Source: Candidatus Anammoximicrobium sp. (GTDB taxonomy: Bacteria; Planctomycetota; Planctomycetia; Pirellulales; Pirellulaceae). From it: 64,000 nucleotides of DNA. Location: NCBI GenBank assembly GCA_012515235.1, contig JAAYYU010000148.1, positions 1 through 64,000 of the forward strand, given 5' to 3'. Position 1 is the first letter of the stretch. Each line of letters begins with the position of its first letter. Below the pieces are notes generated by a model, which was given only the letters and a program-made list of their open reading frames with translations, did not search any database and was not told the DNA's origin. The position numbers and the translations under genes were made by a program. This document shows, one piece after another, positions 60,001 to 64,000 of this stretch.

Positions 60001-63000
60001 CCTGGTGACGGACGAGGTGAACGGGAACGACACGCTGGCGACGGCCTTCGGCAGCGGCCTGGACGGCACTACGCAGTCCCTCCGCGGGACCGGCTACATC
60101 GGCGACAATTTCAATCTCGGCGCCAACGTCTCGGTGGACTTGGACGTCGATTTGGTGAAGGTCCGCCTGGACGCCGGCGACCGGCTTGTCGTGCAGACCG
60201 ACACCCAGCGTCTGGCGACGCAATTGGATGCGTATCTGCGGCTGTTTGACGCCAACGGCGTGCAGGTGGCCGCCAACGACAATCTGGACCCGACCAGTCC
60301 GTTTATCCGCGACGCCCGAATCGACTACACGGCGCCCCAGCGGGGCACGTACTACATCGGCATCAGCGCCGCTCACAACCCCGCCTACAGCCCGAAGTCG
60401 GTGGGCAGCGGGGTCGCGCTGTCGGGCAAGGTGGTCAGCCAGGGCTACTACGAATTTGCGGTCTCCGTGACCGACCCCACGGGGACGCAACGCGTCGGCA
60501 ACCGGCTGAATCTGCCCAACGCGGGTTCGATCGTTGCGACCGGACTGCCGGCGAGTTTTGTCGAGGGAACTGCGGGCGTCCGGAACGGCCTGCCCAACCC
60601 GCTGGCCGCGGACGATCCCGCGCTGCCCGACATCCCGGTCGTGCCGGTCCGCGTCAACCTGACGATGACCAGCCTGGATGTGGCGGACGCGATCCGCGTG
60701 GCGCTGGCCGATCATCTGGGCAACGGCAACGTGGACGCGGTCAAGGCTCGCCACGAGGCCATTCAGATTGTGGGCTACGGCGTCGGCGATCCGGGACCGC
60801 TAGGGCTGTCCGGCCCGTCGGATCCGACGACCGCGTACACGGGCACGGGGTTGTTCGGTGACCTGTTCGGGGCCTTCAACGCGTCCGCGGGTTATAACGG
60901 CGTCGTGACGGCGACCACGCCGGGGGCCCTGCGGATGCAGGACAACGCGCACGAGGGCGTTTACCTCGACAACATCCTGATCGGTTTTGCCGGCCGCGGC
61001 GAAATGGTGACGGGCAGCGCCCCGTCGGCCAGTCCGCAGTTTGTCGAGAACACGGCGCAAGCCGGCGACGAAATTGACTCCGGCGCCTACCAGTTGGAGA
61101 TTCGTCAAGCGACCGAATACGGGTTGACGTCGGGAGGTTTGCCGAGCCTGCAGTTGTACGACACGTTCAATATCAACGACCGGTTGGCCGAGGGGACGAC
61201 CTTGACCGCCGCCGCGGGACACGGCTATCGCGACGGGCAGAGCTTCACGATCAACGATGGCACGCACCGCGTGACGTTTGAGTTCGACGACCTGACGGTG
61301 GAGAACGGCGTCCAGGCCGGCCGCGACGCGATTATGTTCGATCCCAGCGACAGCAGCGTCACGATGGCCCGCCGCATTCGCGATGCGATCAACGCGGCGG
61401 CGGCGGAAGGCCGGTTGAACGCCTGGGCGGCGTCGGGAGACGGCACGTCGGGCGGGCTGGCGAGCACCAGCGACCAGGTGCATCTGCCGGCCGGGGTTCA
61501 GCTGACGAGGGAGGCCGCGGCGGCCGGCGTCTCGCTGGGCCTGCCCACGGCGGAGTCGAACGACACCCTGGATGCGGCCGTCGAGACGGGAATCGTCGTC
61601 GGCGAGCGCGAGGGCTACCGGGCTGCCGGCCGGATCGGCGACAATCCGGCGGTCCAGCCGTTCGGCGCGGAGATCGACTTGTTCCGCGTCGAGTTGGCGG
61701 CTGGCGAGTTGATCACGATCGACATCGATGCGACGGAGTTGGATTCGCCGCTGGACGCGCAACTGCGGATCTTCGATGCCAGCGGCGCTCCGGTTCTGGC
61801 CCTGGACGATCTGGGCGTCCCGCAGATGATTGCCAGCGACGACGACCTTGCGCCCGGCGAGAGCGCCGTCGTGTATCCGGCGGGCATCGCGAACCGGGAC
61901 GCGTTTTTGGCCTTCATCGCCCCGGCGGACGGGGTCTACTATATCGGCGTCAGCGGCTTCGGCAACGACGGTTACGACCCGCGCACGCTGGGAGTGGGCT
62001 CCTCGGACCCGGCCGACATCACAGTCTACAACGGCGAAGTCTACTTCACGGCCTTTACTACCGCGATGGGGCGGGAACTGTGGAAACTGGACGCCGCGGG
62101 CGTGCCGGTCTTGGTAGCGGATATTCACCCGACGGGTTCGTCCAATCCCGCCGAACTGATCGTATTCAACAACGAGTTGTACTTTACGGCCTACACGCCG
62201 GCCTACGGCCGCGAGTTGTGGAAGCTCGACGTGGCTGGAACCACGACGCTGGTGACGGACGTTTTCACCGATGGCTCGTCGGCGCCCAGCGGCCTGACGG
62301 TCTTCAACAACGCGCTGTACTTTGCCGCCTTCACGACCGCCAGCGGCCGCGAACTGTGGAAGACGACACCGGGAGGCGTGGCGTCCGAAGTTGCCGACAT
62401 CGATCCCTTCGGCTCGTCCGATCCCGCCGACTTGACGGTCTTCAACAACCAGCTGTACTTCAGCGCTTTTGCTCCGGCGACGGGACGCGAACTGTGGAAA
62501 GTCGACGCGACCGGCGTGACCGCGAACGTCGCGGACCTCGTTCCCAGCGGCTCGTCGGATCCCGCGGGCCTGACCGAGTTCAACGGCGAGTTGTACTTCA
62601 GTGCCGCCACACCGGTGTCGGGTCGGGAAGTCTGGAAGGTCAATTCCTTGGGTTTGGCCAGTCAGGTCACCGACTTGGAGCCAACCGGCTCGTCCGATCC
62701 CGCCGGATTCACGGTCTACAACAACCAGCTCTATTTTGCGGCGACGACGGCGGCCAACGGCAATGAACTGTGGAAGCTGGACACGATAGGCAACGTCGCG
62801 CTGGTGACCGATCTCAATCCGGCCGGCTCGTCCGCTCCGGCTGGTCTGACCGTGTTCAACAACGAATTGTACTTCGCCGCCGAGGACGCAACCGGCGGCC
62901 GCGAACTGTGGAAGCTGAACGCGGTCGGGCAGACGACCCGAGTCGCCGACTTGGAGCCCGCGGGCTCGTCGGCTCCGCAGGAGTTGAGTGTGGCCGGCGG

Positions 63001-64000
63001 CGCGCTGTACTTCAGCGCCTTGACGACGGCGGCCGGACGGGAACTCTGGAAGCTTTCCGCGGCGGGCGTGATTTCGAGCGTGGACGATTTGGAGCGGGCC
63101 CGGCGCTTGGCCGGCTCGACGGGGGCTTACGAAATCGACATCCAGCGTCCTTTGAACTCGGAAGGACTGCAGATCGAGCGTTACGCTCGCACCGGAGATG
63201 CGAACCTGTTCCGCGATCAAGGCCAGTTGGTGATCCGCGACAACACCATTTCGGATTCCGCCGGGTACGGGATCGTCGTCCAGGCGGGAGCGCGCGGCTT
63301 GCTGGGCGCGCCCAATCCCGGACCGGTCCGCAATCTGGCGGTGATCAATACGGCCCGTCTGGCGCCGGGAGTAGTGGTGGAGAACAACGTGCTGGCCTTT
63401 AACCAGGCGGGCGGCATCCGCTTCAGCGGCGATGCCGGCGACGTGACGGCGGGCTCGCTGCAACCCGCCTCCGTGCCCTTTGGCCGCATCGTCAACAACA
63501 CCATCTACGGCGCCGACCGCAACGTGTTCGAACTGACTCCGGCGGACATCGTGTTCGTCATCGACACCAGCGGCTCGATGGCCGACGACGTTCAAGCGAT
63601 GCGCCAGCGGATCGGCGATTTCGACACGGCGCTCAAGGCCGCGGGCATCGATCCGCGCTACGGGCTGGTCACGTTCCCCGGCGACAGCCCGACCCCGGTG
63701 CAGATCCAGGACCTCGTGGACTTTGCGGACTTCACCGCGGAGGACAGCCCCTTCAACACCTTTGCGGTGCCGGCGGGCGGCAGCAAGGAATACGGCAGCC
63801 TGGCGTTGCGCGAGGCGATGAACGACGTCGATCCGGAAACCACCTTTACGTTCCGGCCCGGAGCGCAAGTCGTGACGGTGCTGATGACGGACGAAGAGGA
63901 CGACAGCACGGCCGCCGATTTCGACGCGGCGCTGAACGCCTTCCAGACGCATGGAGCCATCTTCTTTGGTCTGGCCCTGAACCCGAACCTGCCGTACGAC
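48041..64000 (+). CDS. Giant multidomain LEPR-XLL surface protein (continues past the window)
   Basis: ATG 48041 (GAGG eight bases before) opens a frame that I checked line by line to the window end: 5,320 codons without a stop. Residues 1-33 are Arg-rich, followed by MEALEPRQLLA (34-44), the LEPR-XLL motif of planctomycete giant proteins. In order: Ig-like beta domains, a metzincin-like segment without zinc ligands (828-850), PPC domain (~886-967), choice-of-anchor L (core FVFASEEYNEF near 1958), PPC (~2147-2280), repeated DG-x-F-T...FEFD modules, PPC (~4028-4145), PPC (~4530-4650), eight GRELWK units (62009-63112), a beta-helix-like stretch, and a VWA domain with DTSGS at 5175-5179. It is exported and probably forms surface fibres or adhesins. 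Confidence 0.92.
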   Translation, partial: MTIGRFRKSSARARGTFKRREETRRQRSRRGLRMEALEPRQLLATGPQLIGIQPNQGDLLKDGDVRNVAPRELVFNFDQAAVIDEATLGAIQVMRSGGDGVFDVAAARSDFNTSGQVVVEFHARTPGEAGNGVAVLFSKRNVGRAAPPVIVVEGRTILVELNSTPKYQTTASSLITAINQNAASKALVQAVLVSGPSATDIATPAITYSPLTLTGGNRASVSSNFNSGGNLDITFTAVASGAAGNNLRIEVTKSNFGGAGSPTIKVVDGRTIQITLNSSPGNETTAAQLVSVFNANVQARALAVASNPVGNPNTKLGLAQTVINYSPLILRGANDVVVEPGYVGLGDSAREVIFRFAESLPDDVYRIDVAGTGTAPLRSENGFALGDKTEDGTDNGQDYALRFELDLGPQILGVVPQPIDRTASGILTQRTSQIEVYFNDDDLAPVYATNPNFYQLVFTNDTVQTTDDVVYKPIAVQYFSDTDRAVLTFGAPLHQLGSGAGTFRLRIGMDEQVPLAPTAVATEADPGSSFETATDLSSTFRLGTTLEVIGSGASFADGQRFTITDAVGNAKTFEFNDPSVGSGGLSVTTNRAVVYESGDDGTPTTRTALAAAIQTAIADTVTAGELSVSVTLDETLGRVYLSGERTVALGDGLRAVRTGTESLVISSAIEPQVYELDLPGASDEPGHRAISEQIAAHLLQPADSQNGIATIFYNFRSDYGVDPAGNALSNLITTEQKTRAREAFELWGQAIGVQFVETASQGIVVATGDMRALDPAVPTGPGGTWALSRPNPLTGQPTVVLDAAENWYESFGQSDDPLRPDSWFEFVMSGIGQCLGLGYTGDLPPGTIMGGDGNLAFDNASFPEAVYPGAQDVVHGRHLYRQEGKDIDLYRFELPESGVLSAEVIAERLTDSSLLDAVLALYREENGQRELIARNDDYFSDDSFLQMTLEAGVYYIGVSAAGNIEYNPAVADTGFGGVSEGQYDLRLTFRPGADNSLVDVDNSLNATADSVSRATPLDGDGDGVPGGVFNFWFRVDATPIIVDKTSPNGGTGNLTAPFNTIAAALNLARNGDVVRIVGNGGTDGNLGTPADAKAYEIGFGLLNQPLPDGSTLNVPKGVTVMIDRGAVLKLRRARIGVGSFSATGDASGGALQVLGAPRLVDNAGFLVKDASGNALSGRVTFTSYNDEKLGGDSTPSVTTTPAAGDWGGLMFRRDLDQTAGRLDWEDAGIFLNYVNQADIRYGGGTVTVDGIPQAVTPIHAIDARPTVTFNAITQSADAALSANPDSFQESNYHDPAHQTVPFTSDYTRVGPVIYGNRLVDNSLNGLFVRLQIPAGSQLEQMTVSGRWDDTDVVHVLAENLRIKGSPGGPIQVQSMTAPAVNLVTLSKQDNGGVPAGRQTYKLTWVDALGRQGPASDPTASVLVSETDAVTGATQNVLLSNLPTAPAGYTRRLYRSVKSEYVLVAELNAGDRTYLDTGTVLGGLLEASAVQLQSRLHGSLKVDPGTIVKLNGAGIETGFGAQLLAEGLDGSEVVFTALQDDRYGAGGTFATSNRNDLQPGGWTGLYLGPTSQASFDHVVFAYGGGVSKSPGNFAAFNVLEIQQADVRVAHSEFESNAGGTGGQASPNRGGRGTNAEALIFVRGAQPVLLGNVMQGNAGPVINIDVNSLNYELGTDPGRSTGTIDRRSDIVANAGPLVRDNRLGGNEINGMVVRGGTLTTEGVWDDTDIVHVILNETMYVPDFHTYGGLRLESSANQSLVVKLSGENAGFTATGRPLDITDRIGGSLHVLGQPGQPVVLTSLNDCTAGAGFTPAGASQVETKLGVCGVPDQAGAGRLGPLVIEEVTTDANSLRDMLLGPGVTPVGNAVLVGGPASAGIFGTGLASIGIDSGIILSTGDVATAAGPNVDDFSSGFASQQGDADLDAEFNLIPGFLTGTQDTTYLQFDFELEPGASQDLFFNFVFASEEYNEFANSFWNDVFAFFIDGRNIAFIPGTTTPISINTINGGNPLGVNPQNAQFFNNNSVTDNGQFLSLFGFDGFTEIFTAQALGIGAGTHTIKLAISDVADDVLDSAVFFQMGSFANVQVGTPPQPGDWRGVQLREYTNDRNANIAVERETGNATVTGANDSTAAAQPLGELAPDEKSADDNRRLGLEVRGALNRPGDLDVYMFQAVAGTEVWLDIDRTSPALDTVLELIDGDGLVLGRSDESGAEAKNPSLLYRDPTLSEPLVSNPLPKSDAAAQDRWTTNTHDAGMRVVLPGPVGTRNTYYVRVRSGSGQLGSLTAGQTSGVYQLQVRLREENEIPGSTVQMADIRYAATGIEVTGGVNHSPLIGEAAEAVNAQGNDSNDTRRTADDLGNLLASDRGTISVAGELATATDVDWYQLLIEYGPKLETTVALTQGVWDVIGSDTANVRWNGSTLVFQTQTPVGEDFAVTGYFTWTGSGGQNGRENFTGTLLADNSLQLTGTQIVQPATQIMLHNYTAQVSPDGRSITNGAWTPATAGQGVAGTWSANRSITSAAGVTPQHAAVLFDIDYADGFARANTNLWVFDAAGHLVLVGGDSDLLDDRPVNSSELTQDLSRGSVGVLDPLVGPVTLPAASGLAPGSYYVAVTSNAIIPEELQQFLQATTTNPLVRLEPVDSVARIAEDHINSVGSYTTAMTPTVPVLFGADDSVTLFVPGGSVLKDGESFTLTNAAGNSVTYEFDADGQVTTDRVAVPFAFGDTATQIGLTVAEVIAEHLPAELNSDALIPEATKDRPLIESQVQVGVGADGQVVLREYVVAQTLLNEVATTDPLTNQLQATPILRSSSRLQDPQVRQAPAPGESQVTVYVSRPAVMDYTLGDVTTLVTQSSGYLNRTELVSVDAFTGQLETRVGAFGAHVGDVAMHPRGQLPAVGNGGGLFAYSIPQTYPYDDAATGNYWQINPSLATPATLGEEIGDDEIETYVEDITDPGNEIEAGPDEDGVGVRFNAITFSGQDQGLGTNVRGFAIGNRGDVYDYGSGQIYSSAYGIPNPANILFEFNPNTGEATNPQGYGDKTTTQLLRAGGTQIWQRGVLETSADPFPSGGSNTTVTGVEATSTDTSLTGAVIANIEDGDFFEVDRDGDGRGDVGFEFDTGPEFLINVNSNNVANPQVPQDGDIFTVDGYLFEFDTGSVILVTAQNGGQLVDGTTLTISDAAATSSTVTFEFDNDNITAGNVPITFNQTFNAQAIVSAIMSAIAGVPNFGVQAVQLRNTNRITLLGESTTSGVTTNAPGISILGRPGVTGATTPVPIEETYTTQAVVTQEEVGQAIATALNATEGLSFQTGAAGNRLNFVGALTADFAGMSNPLVFTPDGMPGTLNRLRLPVPFLVSDNSQEIADRVYQALIGASISASQTSSTVLLESVPPPASQPVFVCNSYGTPPQIGATGIPDCPLQSGGAAPGGSITGMAFIGNQLYAVTNTGGLFRIANSSGGSFSYNSPYNVADYIDGSQAALQAVNDVTTVDVLYTAPLEFRDSNPDTIFDAAGGFVDAGFLVGAQLIVSDTSGNDGVYTIAQVTADTITLASGDTLTDEIVATGARLRMVTTAPVVFSGLVAGPQNAENGLYANLLFGITGTGRVFAFDTWGRPQAVFASASYYVDTGVGGANGIAFSNLDDNLWHVSTDRDTAPGHAVGQTFNGSRLGQTPTGNASLYFGYEGPTVQSQFGTQNFAPNTAANTYDFPGGAQGTVISNPFSLEGTSAGDKPVLYFDYWVDTERTDANEETSLLAPDDRMRDSFRVYISGDDGRWKLLSTNNSDRDLPLDADYVDEFDPFTTRDAATGELVAEQPFQRAEIFDSTNPASNDPWRQARIDLSPYAGQKNIRLRFDFSTAGGMSSGGRNFTLDLNTAGNELRALAGSELQDGQLFTLNDLVQNPATDTLQRVDVVGFEFDFGPTIVAPTGAGIDDGDLFDIDGTVYEFDNNGTGGATNSIPHILIPFTGLETAGELAAAIQAAVAENPPDPIMLSADLVTDEVNGNDTLATAFGSGLDGTTQSLRGTGYIGDNFNLGANVSVDLDVDLVKVRLDAGDRLVVQTDTQRLATQLDAYLRLFDANGVQVAANDNLDPTSPFIRDARIDYTAPQRGTYYIGISAAHNPAYSPKSVGSGVALSGKVVSQGYYEFAVSVTDPTGTQRVGNRLNLPNAGSIVATGLPASFVEGTAGVRNGLPNPLAADDPALPDIPVVPVRVNLTMTSLDVADAIRVALADHLGNGNVDAVKARHEAIQIVGYGVGDPGPLGLSGPSDPTTAYTGTGLFGDLFGAFNASAGYNGVVTATTPGALRMQDNAHEGVYLDNILIGFAGRGEMVTGSAPSASPQFVENTAQAGDEIDSGAYQLEIRQATEYGLTSGGLPSLQLYDTFNINDRLAEGTTLTAAAGHGYRDGQSFTINDGTHRVTFEFDDLTVENGVQAGRDAIMFDPSDSSVTMARRIRDAINAAAAEGRLNAWAASGDGTSGGLASTSDQVHLPAGVQLTREAAAAGVSLGLPTAESNDTLDAAVETGIVVGEREGYRAAGRIGDNPAVQPFGAEIDLFRVELAAGELITIDIDATELDSPLDAQLRIFDASGAPVLALDDLGVPQMIASDDDLAPGESAVVYPAGIANRDAFLAFIAPADGVYYIGVSGFGNDGYDPRTLGVGSSDPADITVYNGEVYFTAFTTAMGRELWKLDAAGVPVLVADIHPTGSSNPAELIVFNNELYFTAYTPAYGRELWKLDVAGTTTLVTDVFTDGSSAPSGLTVFNNALYFAAFTTASGRELWKTTPGGVASEVADIDPFGSSDPADLTVFNNQLYFSAFAPATGRELWKVDATGVTANVADLVPSGSSDPAGLTEFNGELYFSAATPVSGREVWKVNSLGLASQVTDLEPTGSSDPAGFTVYNNQLYFAATTAANGNELWKLDTIGNVALVTDLNPAGSSAPAGLTVFNNELYFAAEDATGGRELWKLNAVGQTTRVADLEPAGSSAPQELSVAGGALYFSALTTAAGRELWKLSAAGVISSVDDLERARRLAGSTGAYEIDIQRPLNSEGLQIERYARTGDANLFRDQGQLVIRDNTISDSAGYGIVVQAGARGLLGAPNPGPVRNLAVINTARLAPGVVVENNVLAFNQAGGIRFSGDAGDVTAGSLQPASVPFGRIVNNTIYGADRNVFELTPADIVFVIDTSGSMADDVQAMRQRIGDFDTALKAAGIDPRYGLVTFPGDSPTPVQIQDLVDFADFTAEDSPFNTFAVPAGGSKEYGSLALREAMNDVDPETTFTFRPGAQVVTVLMTDEEDDSTAADFDAALNAFQTHGAIFFGLALNPNLPYD
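62009..63112 (+). repeat. Eight tandem 46-residue GRELWK units inside the giant gene
   Basis: Eight 138-bp units start at 62009, 62147, 62285, 62423, 62561, 62699, 62837 and 62975. Each carries VFNNELYF-type and GRELWK-type strands and ends in GSS(A/D/N). DNA identity between units is partial, so the duplications are not recent. Eight blades of this size could close into one beta-propeller. Confidence 0.85.

Noticed and set aside
48872..63952. Four very long minus-strand frames (about 1,050 to 1,455 codons) opposite the giant gene
   Set aside because: They are antisense shadows of a GC-rich gene. Their predicted proteins are Arg/His/Gln-rich with no family motifs, and the plus frame is open throughout with recognisable domains.

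Overview
The window is GC-rich chromosomal DNA from a planctomycete, most likely from the Pirellula-like group. The evidence for this is a giant open reading frame with an N-terminal LEPR-XLL motif, an EF-Tu with an unusual switch I, several Gfo/Idh/MocA oxidoreductases including one with a Tat signal, a uroporphyrinogen-decarboxylase-like enzyme, and a divergent EF-G. The assignment comes from remembered family features, not from a search.

Layout. 1-4260: the 3' end of a large secreted beta-rich protein with an intact matrixin-type zinc motif, followed by a two-orientation array of hairpin repeats (4306-4778) between convergent genes. 4833-9854: a 2-keto-3-deoxygluconate-type kinase, a small gene followed by a truncated nucleotidyltransferase, an HD phosphohydrolase, and two translationally coupled Gfo/Idh/MocA genes. 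9981-12617: an accessory patch with a membrane-anchored hypothetical protein, a BrnT-type and a MazF/PemK-type toxin-antitoxin pair, and a structured element that may be a group II intron remnant. 12618-21904: carbohydrate and small-molecule metabolism (HpcH/HpaI aldolase, SDR, ModF-like double ATPase, URO-D-like enzyme, Gfo/Idh/MocA enzymes, AGE epimerase, Tat-targeted sugar isomerase), followed by a conserved hypothetical protein (22028-23488).

23936-43342 is the information-processing core. It starts with an unusual sigma-70 factor that carries three extra HTH-like segments and lies behind a sigma-54-like promoter. Next come tRNA-Thr(TGT), Tyr, Gly, Thr(GGT), tuf, tRNA-Trp, secE, nusG, rplK, rplA, rplJ, rplL, rpoB, rpoC, rpsL, rpsG and a divergent fusA. 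The tRNA-tuf order is the same as in E. coli. A perfect rho-independent terminator lies 14 bases before the fusA start codon. Downstream are a radC homologue with an extra N-terminal domain, csrA, a lipoprotein gene and moeA.

48041-64000 is one uninterrupted reading frame of 5,320 codons that runs off the window. It encodes a modular surface protein containing PPC domains, a choice-of-anchor L domain, a metzincin-like segment that has lost its zinc ligands, an eight-unit GRELWK repeat block and a von Willebrand A domain. The main points for a second look are this giant protein, the composite sigma factor with its possible sigma-54 promoter, the NusG with a long acidic repeat extension, the half-degenerate double ATPase, and the control hairpins around rpoB and fusA.
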